Positions 1 to 8,788 of a DNA stretch of 64,000 bases are shown here, piece by piece. A program made the position numbers and the translations under genes. The notes under the pieces are model-generated. The model made no database searches and was not told where the DNA came from. It was given only the letters and a program-made list of their open reading frames with translations. The DNA lies in the NCBI RefSeq assembly GCF_000203935.1, contig NC_008577.1, positions 3,968,001-4,032,000 on the forward strand, written 5' to 3'. The stretch's first letter is position 1. Every line of letters starts with the position of its first letter. Source of the stretch: Shewanella sp. ANA-3 (GTDB lineage: Bacteria; Pseudomonadota; Gammaproteobacteria; Enterobacterales; Shewanellaceae).

Positions 1-2
1 AA

Positions 3-704
3 AACCCAAGGGCAAAAGTTGAAAATATCAACACTTGGATACTGCCCACTTGGTATTACTACGGTAAGAACTTTTATGTCGAAAACTTCACCTTAGGTTA
101 CAGCCTGTACGAGTCAGAAAGCTTTATTGTCGACCTACAGACACGTTTTAATGAGGACGGTTTTTTCTACGAATTCGATGGACTGAATAAACTATTACTG
201 AGTGATATTTTAGGTTATACCCCAGTGAAGCAGCCCATCAATCCTAAAGTCGTCAAATTCGAGGAAATTGAACGCAATCTTTCCTACCTAGGTGGACTCA
301 ATGCCACTTGGGTGACGCCCTATCTCGATATCAGCCTAGGTTACTTCCACGATATTACCGGCGTTCACCAAGGTAACGAGATCCAGCTTAGACTCAAACG
401 CAGTCAGGCATTTTCATGGGGAGCGCTCGGCTTTGAGATTGGGGCAATTCGAAAGAGTGAAAACCTCGTCGGCTACTACTATCAGCTCACTAAAGAGGAA
501 GAAGGCCCGCTGCGAACCAAATATCAACCCTCAGCCGCCATCAATTACCATGCCCGCAGCGTGGTCAATGTGCCAATTTTCGACAGCGTTAACTTTGTGG
601 CTATACTCGAATATACTTGGTTAGGACAAGAAATCACTGACAGCGTATTGATAGATAAAGCTGGCTATGTTTCTGGATTTGTTGGAATTAGCTATGACTT
701 CTAA
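3..704 (+). CDS. MipA/OmpV family outer-membrane protein (5' end outside window)
   Basis: The reading frame is open from base 3 to the TAA at 702-704, so this is the C-terminal ~233 residues of a gene that starts upstream of the window. The visible part has alternating aromatic/hydrophobic strands with short polar turns, as in a beta-barrel, and ends in ...SYDF, a terminal aromatic as in the beta-barrel assembly signal. The composition fits the MipA/OmpV family, outer-membrane proteins often encoded beside two-component systems. It overlaps the next gene by 11 bases and lies in the same operon as a response regulator and kinase, so it may be controlled by them or serve their signal. The family call is from pattern recognition; the barrel topology is an inference. 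Confidence 0.7.
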   Translation, partial: NPRAKVENINTWILPTWYYYGKNFYVENFTLGYSLYESESFIVDLQTRFNEDGFFYEFDGLNKLLLSDILGYTPVKQPINPKVVKFEEIERNLSYLGGLNATWVTPYLDISLGYFHDITGVHQGNEIQLRLKRSQAFSWGALGFEIGAIRKSENLVGYYYQLTKEEEGPLRTKYQPSAAINYHARSVVNVPIFDSVNFVAILEYTWLGQEITDSVLIDKAGYVSGFVGISYDF

Positions 705-1113
705 GGCATACCATTCCAATTCGCTGTGGCTCACCTACTGCACCTATTGCAGCTTAATGATTGCCTGTTTCGTCAGTCTATCTTGCCTCGCCGACGAACT
801 GAGGATCACACCAAATACCTGTGCAGTGACACTAGAAAAGCCCGACTGCCACTTAGACTTACTGATTGAATATCAATCGGATATTCCGCAATCACTCTGT
901 GTATGGCTCACGACAGAAACCGTTGCTATCGCCTGCTTTCAAGATAGGCTCGATTTTAAATACCAAATACAACTGACCTTAGCGAAAGATACCTTATTCG
1001 AACTCAGGGATCCCAAAAACAATAGCTTAGTGACCACAGCATTAGTCAAAGTCGCTAAGTTTGAACCCGCCAACCCCAGAAGACGTCGTGGACTGAACTG
1101 GAACTTATTATGA
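694..1113 (+). CDS. DUF3019 family exported protein
   Basis: A protein of 139 residues if it starts at the ATG at 694; an in-frame ATG at 667 would add nine residues. I prefer 694 because it directly precedes a plausible signal peptide: a short polar N-terminus, a hydrophobic stretch (CSLMIACFVSLSC) and a cleavage-like region before ADEL. Four cysteines remain in the mature part, in keeping with periplasmic disulfides. The length and the beta-rich sequence agree with DUF3019, a family known mainly from Shewanella and relatives and encoded with MipA and a two-component system. It overlaps the MipA gene by 11 bases and the response regulator by 4 (ATGA), implying translational coupling. Its function is unknown. 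Confidence 0.65.
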   Translation: MTSKAYHSNSLWLTYCTYCSLMIACFVSLSCLADELRITPNTCAVTLEKPDCHLDLLIEYQSDIPQSLCVWLTTETVAIACFQDRLDFKYQIQLTLAKDTLFELRDPKNNSLVTTALVKVAKFEPANPRRRRGLNWNLL

Positions 1114-1832
1114 CAAGCGCGCCAATGCCTGAACCCTTATCGCAAATCCTGTTAATTGAAGACGACCAACCCCTTGCCGAACTGGTCTGCACTTATTTAA
1201 CCCAAGAAGGTTACAAGCTTATCCATTTAGATAATGCCGAAGACGCGCTGATCCGCCGGGATACCGATGAGTTTGATCTGATCATTTGCGATGTCATGCT
1301 GCCAGGGCAAGATGGCTTTAGTATTTACCCGCAGTTAGCGGCGAGTTATCCCTGCCCGATTATCTTCCTGACGGCGCTCGATAATCATGCCGACCAAATT
1401 CGGGGATTAAATCTTGGCGCCTGCGATTACTTGCTCAAACCCGTAGTGCCGCCTTTACTGCTGGCACGGATTAAGGCCAATCTGCGCAAACAGCAATCCA
1501 GCAGTAGCCGCAGTAAACTTAAGTTACACGACCTATTTTTAGACCCCAACCTACAGCAAGTGAATCTGGGTGATGAAGCCTTATCTTTTACCACTAAGGA
1601 GTTTTCACTGCTGTGGATCTTCGCTCTGCACGCCGGCAAAGTGCTGTCGCGGGAGTTTTTGTTCGAGCAACTCGTGGGCCGCGAATATGATGGTTTAGAC
1701 AGGGCTATCGACTTAAAAATCAGCCGCCTACGTAAACGTTTAGATGAGCTGAATGTACCGGGACTGGCCATAACGACTATTCATGGGAAAGGTTATTTAT
1801 TCAATTACTTGCCAACCCAAGGTCGGACCTAA
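1110..1832 (+). CDS. OmpR/PhoB-type response regulator
   Basis: 240 residues. An N-terminal receiver domain (about 12-125) carries the acidic pair in LIEDD, the phosphoacceptor Asp61 in ICDVMLPGQDG, and the conserved Lys in LLKPV. The C-terminal winged helix (about 140-235) has the typical FTTKEFSLLWIF, LSREFLFEQL and TIHGKGYLF segments of the Trans_Reg_C family. It should be phosphorylated by the histidine kinase encoded five bases downstream and bind promoter DNA, possibly its own. The ATG overlaps the DUF3019 stop codon. Its target genes cannot be read from the sequence; autoregulation of the MipA-DUF3019 operon is a guess. Confidence 0.93.
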   Translation: MTSAPMPEPLSQILLIEDDQPLAELVCTYLTQEGYKLIHLDNAEDALIRRDTDEFDLIICDVMLPGQDGFSIYPQLAASYPCPIIFLTALDNHADQIRGLNLGACDYLLKPVVPPLLLARIKANLRKQQSSSSRSKLKLHDLFLDPNLQQVNLGDEALSFTTKEFSLLWIFALHAGKVLSREFLFEQLVGREYDGLDRAIDLKISRLRKRLDELNVPGLAITTIHGKGYLFNYLPTQGRT

Positions 1833-1837
1833 TCCAA

Positions 1838-3067
1838 ATGAAATTTCAGTTCTACCGCTTGTTTATCTTTTTACTGCTGTCCTGCGGAATCGTGATCTGG
1901 AGCTTTGGTCAGCTCGCCGAGCATTTCGCCCACGACGAATACAACTACCAAATCGACGTCGACGACCTACTGCAAAATTATGATGAGCAACTACCTAAGA
2001 TAAAGCGCATTCCCGTTGCCTCTCTCTCGCTGCCAGAAAATTTGCAATCCTCACTGCAACTGGGGGCGACAATCGCCCTGCGCCATAGCAGTAATGAGCT
2101 CTATTATTATCGCCTCGATAAGGATAGCAGCCATATCTTAGTGCTAGGCCCAGTGCAAACACCTGTGCCGAAGGAGCGCAATACCAGTTTGATTTTATTG
2201 GGATTATACTCATCACTCTGCTTGGTTGCCCTCTGGTGGATTTGGCCGGTATTTCGGGATCTTAACCATTTGCAGCAGGCCGCTATCGAATTTGGCCAAG
2301 CCCCGCGTAAACGACCTCAGGATATCCATAAACACTCGGCAATTTTCCCGCTTGCTAAGGCTTTTAACAGTGTTAGCCACCAAATCGTCGACTTTATCCA
2401 GATGCACAAGGAGCTGTCCCGCACCATCTCCCACGAGGTACGCACGCCTCTTGCGCGAATGCGCTTTGCACTGGAAATTATTCGGCCACAAATCGATGCT
2501 AATTACGCTAACCGCTTAAATGAAGATATCGATGATATTGAACAACTTGCAGCAAATTATCTGTCTTTTGCTCGCCTAGAGCATAAGGAAGAAACCCTCA
2601 GCCAAGAATCACAATCCATTGAATTATTTATGGAAAAATTGGCCCACAAATATGCTATCTACCAGCCTAAGTTTAATATTGTGTTTCACTATGAGGCGCA
2701 GCAGGCCCACTTCGACCCGATTGCGATGACGATTGCGATTCAAAACCTTGTCCAAAATGCTATGCGTTTCGCCCAGCATGACATCCATGTCCACTTCCAT
2801 CAGCAACGAGGCATAAATCGGATCAGCGTCGAGGATGATGGTCCGGGATTTGAAGGCAAAGGCAAAAAACTGGTAGCAGCCTTCGAGCGGGATAGCCAGC
2901 AGAGCGATACTAGTGGCTATGGTTTAGGGCTGTATATCGTCAAGAAAATCGCCACTTGGCATTATGGCACGCTAGAGTTAAGCCGCTCACAGGCCCTAGG
3001 CGGCGCCGAAATCAGCATTAGCTGGGACGATGCCTTAACGCCTAAAGCCGAAACTGACGCCGAGTAA
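1838..3067 (+). CDS. Membrane sensor histidine kinase of the MipA/DUF3019 operon
   Basis: 409 residues. There are two membrane helices (about 5-25 and 118-140) enclosing a roughly 90-residue periplasmic sensor, followed by a HAMP-like linker. The phosphoacceptor His199 lies in the H-box ISHEVRTPLAR. The C-terminal ATPase domain shows the N box (NLVQNAMRFA), G1 (DDGPGF) and G2 (GYGLGLYIV). The architecture is that of OmpR-partner kinases such as RstB or EnvZ. It is the natural partner of the response regulator five bases upstream. The periplasmic domain is not one I recognise, so the signal is unknown. It is the last gene of its operon and converges on rlmC with only 14 bases between the stops. 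Confidence 0.92.
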   Translation: MKFQFYRLFIFLLLSCGIVIWSFGQLAEHFAHDEYNYQIDVDDLLQNYDEQLPKIKRIPVASLSLPENLQSSLQLGATIALRHSSNELYYYRLDKDSSHILVLGPVQTPVPKERNTSLILLGLYSSLCLVALWWIWPVFRDLNHLQQAAIEFGQAPRKRPQDIHKHSAIFPLAKAFNSVSHQIVDFIQMHKELSRTISHEVRTPLARMRFALEIIRPQIDANYANRLNEDIDDIEQLAANYLSFARLEHKEETLSQESQSIELFMEKLAHKYAIYQPKFNIVFHYEAQQAHFDPIAMTIAIQNLVQNAMRFAQHDIHVHFHQQRGINRISVEDDGPGFEGKGKKLVAAFERDSQQSDTSGYGLGLYIVKKIATWHYGTLELSRSQALGGAEISISWDDALTPKAETDAE

Positions 3068-3081
3068 TTGAGTGCTGAGGT

Positions 3082-4236
3082 TTAGTCTTTGACTAATAAG
3101 GCTAACACTTCGAAATGATCAGAGTGAGGAAAAAGATCGAATAACTGCACCTTAGTTAACCGATAGCCACGGATATGGCCGAGATCTTTGGCTAAGGTTT
3201 TAGGATTGCAGCTGGAATACAAAATCGCCTTAGGCGCAAACTCACTTAAGGAATGGCACAGGGACTCACCAATCCCGCGGCGCGGTGGATTGACAATAAT
3301 CAACTCAGGCTTAGTTTGCGCCGCCTCGCCCTTGGCAAAGTCGGTGGAATCGAGCGCCATAAATTCTACTTTATCCAATCCCATCAACTGCGCCGACATC
3401 TTAGCGCAGGCAATGGCTTCGGCTTCAATTTCAATCCCTGTCAGTGGGATATCTTTAGCTGCACAGTGCAAACCAAAGCCGCCCACACCACAGAATAAGT
3501 CCCAAAGGGAAGCTGGCGCGAAGTCGGCCACCCACTCACGGGCGGTTTGGTACAGCTTTGCCGCCACCTGCGGATTGGTTTGAAAAAAGCTCTTGGGACG
3601 AATAAACAAAGGCACATCGTTAAAGCGCTCTTCGAGGCGAGTATTTTCAGTGAGGAAAATCTCCTCCTCACCCTCCAAGATAGCCATATGAACAGGTTGC
3701 AAATTGACGGATACGACTTTGATCTGCGGATATTCGGCCATCAGCGTAGGCAATTCACGCTCGATACGGGCGATGGCATCCCGCGAGCGCAGCACAAACC
3801 GCAACATATACTCGCCACGCACTTGGCTGCGCGTCAGTAGGATAAATTTAAGCTCGCCCTTGGCCTTATCGACACGGTAAGGCGGAATGCCCGCTTGCTG
3901 TACAAAGCGCTCTAAACGGTGGAGTAAGGCTTGCATATCAGTAGGATACAACAGGCAGTCACACAGGCTCACCGCTTCGCCGCTGGGACTAACAATCCCC
4001 AACACAGGCGCATGGGCTGCGCCCAAGGCGACCATTTTCGCCTTGTTACGAAAACCGCTGCTGTCACCCACAACCGGTGGTAAAAATTGCGGTTCGGTCT
4101 TATCGACAAAAGGCGCTAACAATTGCTGCAATTCTAGGTTTTTGGCCGCCAGTTGCTGCGCCATAGGGAGCTTAATATGGCGACAGGATTGGCATTGGCC
4201 TCGTTCAAAATACCCACATTGTACTAATGTACTCAC
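3082..4236 (-). CDS. rlmC: 23S rRNA (uracil-C5)-methyltransferase RlmC
   Basis: 384 residues, near the E. coli RlmC length. The N-terminus has the iron-sulfur cysteine cluster ([12 protein letters not shown]) that directly follows the start and marks RlmC rather than RlmD, which carries an N-terminal TRAM domain. The SAM-binding region ([11 protein letters not shown]), the NPPRRG motif and the catalytic-cysteine segment YSSCNPKTL are all present. It methylates a uracil (U747 in E. coli) of 23S rRNA using SAM. It appears monocistronic; no clear terminator separates it from the convergent kinase gene. RlmD and TrmA were the alternatives considered. Confidence 0.9.
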   Translation of the reverse strand: MSTLVQCGYFERGQCQSCRHIKLPMAQQLAAKNLELQQLLAPFVDKTEPQFLPPVVGDSSGFRNKAKMVALGAAHAPVLGIVSPSGEAVSLCDCLLYPTDMQALLHRLERFVQQAGIPPYRVDKAKGELKFILLTRSQVRGEYMLRFVLRSRDAIARIERELPTLMAEYPQIKVVSVNLQPVHMAILEGEEEIFLTENTRLEERFNDVPLFIRPKSFFQTNPQVAAKLYQTAREWVADFAPASLWDLFCGVGGFGLHCAAKDIPLTGIEIEAEAIACAKMSAQLMGLDKVEFMALDSTDFAKGEAAQTKPELIIVNPPRRGIGESLCHSLSEFAPKAILYSSCNPKTLAKDLGHIRGYRLTKVQLFDLFPHSDHFEVLALLVKD

Positions 4237-4414
4237 AGCATCGTACCCACAGCAGTGCCCGTCTATCTTATCTATTGAGATGGCGAGTGAAATTTGGATG
4301 ACAACTGAAGCATAACAAACACATTAAGGCCCCAGTCAAAAAGCGCCACACTTTAGCGTTTTTGCGCAGAAAAATCACCTTGAAGTGCAGCATTGGCCGA
4401 TAGTCCGGCTCAGA

Positions 4415-5605
4415 TTAACTTAATCTCAGGCTATCTATATCGGCGATGGGAGTGCGTTTTCCGAGTTTTTGTTCAACCCACTCAAGCACTTCGGCCGAGG
4501 TACTCCTAAAAGTTGTGAGCTTGCCGCCGTAAAGACTCAGTAATCTCGGGTGAGAAATCGAGGTTTGCATTAGGGTATCCCTTGGGCGCTCAAAGGCAGA
4601 GCTCGCTTGCTTAGGTAATACCCTCACGCCGCAAAAGGTCTGCACTATCTTGGTTTTGAGTTCATCAATCGAGGCCGACAGTGGAAAGTAGTGCCGATAA
4701 ATGCCTAAGAGATAATTAATTTCAGACTCAGTTACTTGGGGCGGTGAATCTAAGGATGTTAACTCGGTTTCCGTGGTGCCAATTAGCATTTGACCATACC
4801 AAGGCATCACAAAAATCACCCGCTTATCGAAGCAAGATTCTAAATATAAGATGCCGTCGGGGGCGGGTAAGTCCAGCAGCAAATGTGCGCCCTGCACCCA
4901 ATCCAGTTCAACTCCAGCCAGTGGCGGTGACACCTTTGCTATCACCTCATTCACCCAAGGACCGGCGGCATTTATCACCAGCTTAGCGTCAATCTGTTGC
5001 ACTTCGCCGCGAAGGCGAAAACTTAGGTCAATCTGCTCACTCAGATGATTGAGCTGTAAAAACTCCGCCTCGGCATACACATGGGCGCCCAATGCCTCGG
5101 CACTACGGGCCACCGCTTGGGTCAGCAATTTATCGTCGGTTTGCGCGTCCCAATACTGGAACACGGCCTTCAAACCTTGGAGTTTAAGCCCGTTAAAACG
5201 ATGCCAATGCACGGCGGGAATAGATACAAAGCGGCCAAGCGGATCAAATTCACTGAGTAGCGCGTACAGACTCAAGCCCGCCCGAATCGTCCAAGGGTTA
5301 CGCTGACTGTCTTGATAGACGGGAATGTAAAAAGGTACGGCTTTGACTAAGCTTGGCGCGAAGTCGAGCAAATGGCGCCGCTCCTGCAAGGATTTGCGCA
5401 CAAGGTTCACTTGCCCGCTTTCAAGATATCGCAACCCACCGTGGATCAACTTGCTGGAATTGGCCGAGGTTTGGCCGCCAATCTCACCTTTTTCGATAAG
5501 CAGGGTCGAATACCCCGCCGCCGCTGCGTATTGGGCGATACCGACACCGCTGATCCCACCACCGATAATCGCAATATCGTATGAACTCATATCGGCTTTA
5601 TCCAT
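4415..5605 (-). CDS. Short GlpD-like FAD-dependent glycerol-3-phosphate dehydrogenase
   Basis: 396 residues. An N-terminal Rossmann FAD site (IAIIGGGISGVGIA) is followed by the GlpD signature SSKLIHGGLRYLESG, and the substrate/FAD C-terminal region GGKLTTFRSTSAE is present. These features support an FAD-dependent glycerol-3-phosphate dehydrogenase feeding electrons to quinone. E. coli GlpD is about 500 residues; this protein stops soon after the GGKLTT motif and lacks the C-terminal cap domain, so it may be a shortened or divergent member. The first ATG of the frame is used; an ATG five codons later is possible. No glycerol kinase or facilitator lies nearby, so the substrate remains an inference from the family. 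Confidence 0.75.
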   Translation of the reverse strand: MDKADMSSYDIAIIGGGISGVGIAQYAAAAGYSTLLIEKGEIGGQTSANSSKLIHGGLRYLESGQVNLVRKSLQERRHLLDFAPSLVKAVPFYIPVYQDSQRNPWTIRAGLSLYALLSEFDPLGRFVSIPAVHWHRFNGLKLQGLKAVFQYWDAQTDDKLLTQAVARSAEALGAHVYAEAEFLQLNHLSEQIDLSFRLRGEVQQIDAKLVINAAGPWVNEVIAKVSPPLAGVELDWVQGAHLLLDLPAPDGILYLESCFDKRVIFVMPWYGQMLIGTTETELTSLDSPPQVTESEINYLLGIYRHYFPLSASIDELKTKIVQTFCGVRVLPKQASSAFERPRDTLMQTSISHPRLLSLYGGKLTTFRSTSAEVLEWVEQKLGKRTPIADIDSLRLS

Positions 5606-5670
5606 CCCGACGCCTTGATGCTGCGTTTATCCATGCTCCACTCCCTTGCTATCACAGATTGGCTTTCACA

Positions 5671-6168
5671 CTATTCGATACTGGCGTGCAATTGCTTTAA
5701 GGCTTTGTCACACATGGATTTTAGCGCCTTAAGATCTTCTATCTCAGCACCGATTTTACAGCGCATCAGATGCGGGATCTCACTCGCCTCAAGCTTTAGC
5801 GCCTGCCCGGCACTTGTCAGAGACAATACCCGAACCCTTTCATCTTGGTCGCTGCGTCCACGGCTCACCAATCCCTTCGACTCTAAACGTTTTAACAGAG
5901 GCGTCAACGTACCCGAATCGAGGAACAATTTATCCCCTAAGGTCTTCACGCTGATCCCCTGCTCCTGCCACAACACCAGCATGACTAAATATTGGGGATA
6001 GGTTAAATCCAACTTATCGAGCATAGGACGATAGGCGCGCACCATGGCATTGGCTGCGCTGTAAAGAGAGAAACACACCTGATTCTCTAAACATAAGGCA
6101 TTGTCTGCTTGGGTATTTTCCGCAGAGTCTTGCGATTTTCCCAAGGAGGATAACTCTGAATTAGGCAT
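5671..6168 (-). CDS. ohrR: MarR-family organic peroxide sensor OhrR
   Basis: 165 residues from the ATG at 6168, which has GGTAAG upstream; a GTG at 6201 in the same frame would add eleven residues and run into an inverted repeat, so I reject it. The protein has the OhrR peroxide-sensing cysteine (Cys32 in ENQVCFSLYSA), a MarR winged helix with DSGTLTPLLKRLESKGLV and DERVRVLSLT, and a C-terminal cysteine (SMCDKAL) positioned like the resolving cysteine of two-Cys OhrR proteins. It should repress ohr until oxidised by organic hydroperoxides. It is divergent from ohr with a matching operator between them. Confidence 0.9.
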   Translation of the reverse strand: MPNSELSSLGKSQDSAENTQADNALCLENQVCFSLYSAANAMVRAYRPMLDKLDLTYPQYLVMLVLWQEQGISVKTLGDKLFLDSGTLTPLLKRLESKGLVSRGRSDQDERVRVLSLTSAGQALKLEASEIPHLMRCKIGAEIEDLKALKSMCDKALKQLHASIE

Positions 6169-6190
6169 AGTCTTACCAAAAAACTTAAAT

Positions 6191-6206
6191 ATATTGCGCA
6201 CAATAT
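6191..6206. promoter_or_regulatory. Inverted repeat in the ohrR leader, possible second OhrR site
   Basis: Perfect 6-base arms ATATTG/CAATAT separated by four bases, 23 bases upstream of the ohrR ATG. It resembles an OhrR half-site pair and could mediate autorepression, but the spacing differs from the classic operator. Confidence 0.4.
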
Positions 6207-6242
6207 ACTTGCATTCAGGGTAAAAATCGAATTATAGTTTAT

Positions 6243-6257
6243 CACAATTAAATTGCA
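6243..6257. promoter_or_regulatory. OhrR operator
   Basis: The sequence CACAATT-A-AATTGCA matches the known OhrR box TACAATT-N-AATTGTA at 12 of 14 positions and lies in the ohrR-ohr intergenic region, 41 bases upstream of the ohr ATG. The consensus is recalled from characterised OhrR systems; binding here is inferred. Confidence 0.7.
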
Positions 6258-6297
6258 CACAACTTAAATTGCTATTTATCACTATGAGGAAAGAAGT

Positions 6298-6723
6298 ATG
6301 AAAACATTATATGAAACTCGAGCTACCGCCAGAGCCGGTCGCCAAGGCCAAGTCAGTACCGATGATGGTTTACTCGATGTTGCACTCGCCTATCCAAAGG
6401 CGATGGGCGGAAATGGATTAGCAACCAACCCTGAGCAACTGTTTGCAGCGGGTTATGCGGCCTGTTTCTCTAATGCGGTTTTACACGTAGCCAAAATCGG
6501 CAAAGTGGCTATTACTGAAGCACCAGTCAGCGCTGTGGTAGGTATTGGCGCCAATGATGCGGGAGGCTTTGCCTTAACCGTCGCCCTGGAGGTGAATCTT
6601 GACCTTCCCCAAGCCGAGGCCGAAGCCTTAGTGCGTCATGCCCATCAAGTGTGTCCATACTCCAACGCCACACGCAATAATATCGATGTAAAACTGAGTG
6701 TTAATGGCGCGGCGTTAAACTAA
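6298..6723 (+). CDS. ohr: Organic hydroperoxide resistance protein Ohr
   Basis: 141 residues, the usual Ohr length. The OsmC/Ohr fold shows both redox-active cysteines in context: Cys56 in GYAACFSNA and Cys119 in VCPYSNATR. Ohr reduces organic hydroperoxides to alcohols, using lipoyl-containing proteins as reductant in characterised members. The start has a strong GAGGAAAG ribosome-binding site. The gene is divergent from ohrR and preceded by an OhrR-box match, so it should be induced by organic peroxides. It is followed by a strong terminator. Confidence 0.95.
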   Translation: MKTLYETRATARAGRQGQVSTDDGLLDVALAYPKAMGGNGLATNPEQLFAAGYAACFSNAVLHVAKIGKVAITEAPVSAVVGIGANDAGGFALTVALEVNLDLPQAEAEALVRHAHQVCPYSNATRNNIDVKLSVNGAALN

Positions 6724-6751
6724 GCCCATAAGACAACAGTCACTATCGTCT

Positions 6752-6775
6752 AAAAAGCACCTCAGGGTGCTTTTT
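6752..6775 (+). terminator. Rho-independent terminator of ohr
   Basis: Stem AAAAAGCACC/GGTGCTTTTT with a 4-base TCAG loop and a T tract, 28 bases after the ohr stop. Confidence 0.85.
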
Positions 6776-6949
6776 AGTTATCTGCCGCGAATCGCCCTTC
6801 CCATAAACCTGCCTAACTTCCCAAAAAACAGCTAATCGCGAGTTAACTAACATTTCTTAATGCTCAATTTAATCAAGGGGATTGAATTCAGTAGAGTAGT
6901 AGTCAGAGAACCGTTTAAATACCTATAACCCCACGATTGTGGAGGCGCT

Positions 6950-8374
6950 ATGACTAAATACTTAACCAAATTCGCTCTGCTATGCTCCCTTGCTCTGGCC
7001 ATGCTGAGCACACCAAGCTGGGCCGAAGAAACCCATAACCCGGACCAAACTTGGCATTATGTGAACGCCCAAGGTGAGCTGAAGATCAAGCTCTACTTCT
7101 TTTGGTCGAAAACCTGCCCGCACTGCGCCGAGGCCCATCCCTTTATCGACTCACTGCCGCAGAAATATCCTTGGATAGAACTCGAATCCCATATGGTTTC
7201 GGCCCCTGGCGTGCAGGATATTTGGCAAAATATCGCCTCCCAAACCACGACAGAGGCTCGCTCTGTGCCTTATATGGCCAGCTGCGAGAAAGCCATTGTC
7301 GGTTATTCCAGCGAGGCGGTGACCGGTGAGTTTTTAGTGAATCGCTTGAAGAACTGTTACTTATCCCTTGGCGGCCAGCTAAGTGAAGCGGATATGCCAA
7401 CCACAGGGACAACGGCTGCTGCGCCCACCAATAGTGAACCCCTGTTTGGCACCTGTGGAACCGACTCTGGCGAAGGTACCTGTGATGCCACCAGCCTTGC
7501 GAGTAACGATCAAGCCGAAGTGCAGCCCGTTGAGTTACCACTTGTGGGTGTAGTGACGCCCGAGACCATGTCACTTCCCTTGCTAACTTTAGTGCTGGCG
7601 GGTGTCGATGCCTTTAACCCCTGCGCCTTCTTCGTGCTGCTGTTTTTATTGTCGATTATGGTTAACGCTAAGAGCCGCAGCCGCATGCTGTTGGTCGGCG
7701 GCATCTTCGTGTTCTTCTCCGGCTTTATTTACTTCCTGTTTATGACGGCCTGGCTAAACATCTTCCAACTGTTAGGCGCAGGCAGCGATGGCGGGATGAT
7801 CATTTTAGCCGCTGGGATCTTAGCCTTGATCGCTGGCACGATAAACGTGAAGGATTACTTCTTCACAAAGGGTGATGTCACCCTGTCAATGTCGGCGGAA
7901 AACCGCACTAGTCTTATCAAACGCATGGGCAAGCTGTCGAACTCCAGCAGCTTAGGCGCGCTGATCGTCGGCTCAACCGTGCTGGCCATTTTAGCCAATG
8001 CCTACGAGCTACTCTGCACTGCGGGCTTCCCGATGATTTATACCAGCGTGCTATCCATGCATAATTTGCCGGACATCGAGCGATATATGTATTTGGTTTT
8101 ATACAATATCGTCTATGTCATCCCACTGGCGATTATTGTGATTGTGTTTAGTGCGACCTTAGGTAAACGCAAGCTAACCGAAAAAGAAGGTCAAGCACTC
8201 AAGCTGATGTCCGGTGTGATGATGTTTGGTATGGGTGTCGCGCTAGTGTTAGATCCCACGGCGCTGCAGAGTGTTGGGCTGGCACTGGGATTAATTCTAG
8301 GCTCATTAGGCTTGACCGCCATCATAGTACTCAGTCGCAAGTTGCTCACGGCCAAAGCGAATAAAACGGCATAA
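6950..8374 (+). CDS. Thioredoxin-like domain fused to a CcdA/DsbD-type membrane domain
   Basis: 474 residues. A signal peptide ends near SWA (about residue 25). A thioredoxin-like domain follows with a CPHC active site at Cys56-Cys59, then a linker rich in Thr/Ala/Gly containing further cysteines (FGTCGTDSGEGTCD). From about residue 205 there are some six membrane helices resembling CcdA/DsbD-beta, with one cysteine in FNPCAFF and another in ELLCTAGFP, the pair expected to relay electrons across the membrane. The protein should carry reducing equivalents from cytoplasmic thioredoxin to the periplasm. It differs from DsbD in having the Trx domain N-terminal and a CPHC motif. It seems monocistronic, starting after a GGAGG ribosome-binding site. 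The physiological target is unknown. Confidence 0.8.
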   Translation: MTKYLTKFALLCSLALAMLSTPSWAEETHNPDQTWHYVNAQGELKIKLYFFWSKTCPHCAEAHPFIDSLPQKYPWIELESHMVSAPGVQDIWQNIASQTTTEARSVPYMASCEKAIVGYSSEAVTGEFLVNRLKNCYLSLGGQLSEADMPTTGTTAAAPTNSEPLFGTCGTDSGEGTCDATSLASNDQAEVQPVELPLVGVVTPETMSLPLLTLVLAGVDAFNPCAFFVLLFLLSIMVNAKSRSRMLLVGGIFVFFSGFIYFLFMTAWLNIFQLLGAGSDGGMIILAAGILALIAGTINVKDYFFTKGDVTLSMSAENRTSLIKRMGKLSNSSSLGALIVGSTVLAILANAYELLCTAGFPMIYTSVLSMHNLPDIERYMYLVLYNIVYVIPLAIIVIVFSATLGKRKLTEKEGQALKLMSGVMMFGMGVALVLDPTALQSVGLALGLILGSLGLTAIIVLSRKLLTAKANKTA

Positions 8375-8472
8375 GCATTAGCAGGGTTTTGGATTGGCAA
8401 ACTCGGGATAAAGGACTAAAGTAAAACCTGAGCTTGCCGATACAAAGACTCAGCTTTCAATTGAGGTTAGTT

Positions 8473-8658
8473 ATGTCTATTTCACTGAACACCCAAGCTA
8501 TCACGCCTAACTTAGAAAATGGTGCCGTTGGCGTTAAAGTGGCGCAGTTAGCCAAAGAGCAGCAAAAGGCGGAAGGTCAAATTGCCGTTGATTTAATTAA
8601 CGCAGCCGCACCTCAACCCGTGGGAAATACCGGCCACAATATCAACACGACGGCCTAA
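8473..8658 (+). CDS. YjfB-like small protein
   Basis: 61 residues from the ATG at 8473, preceded by GAGG; an upstream in-frame start at 8434 lacks such a site. The central helix VGVKVAQLAKEQQKAEGQIAVD and the tail VGNTGHNINTT recall the YjfB family of small cytoplasmic proteins, sometimes labelled putative motility proteins, in which a helix is followed by a Gly/Ile/Asp tail. Function unknown. It lies 98 bases after the Trx-CcdA gene and ends just before a strong terminator, so it is probably co-transcribed or has its own short mRNA. Confidence 0.55.
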   Translation: MSISLNTQAITPNLENGAVGVKVAQLAKEQQKAEGQIAVDLINAAAPQPVGNTGHNINTTA

Positions 8659-8688
8659 TCGACGCAATAGCACCCGCAAGAGATTGAT

Positions 8689-8721
8689 AAAAAAGCGCCC
8701 CGAATATTGGGGCGCTTTTTT
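8689..8721 (+). terminator. Strong bidirectional terminator
   Basis: 13-base perfect stem AAAAAAGCGCCCC/GGGGCGCTTTTTT with a 7-base loop, 30 bases after the small gene. With A and T tracts on both sides it can also end the minus-strand operon that converges here. Confidence 0.9.
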
Positions 8722-8788
8722 GTTTAAGGCATTTGAATGAAGTTTTGCCATTTGAGCGGACTAACCTGAGGCTCTACCCGACTCAGCC

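Noticed and set aside
8434-8472. Longer N-terminus of the YjfB-like gene
   Set aside because: The start at 8473 has a GAGG site and the extra residues are unlike the family.
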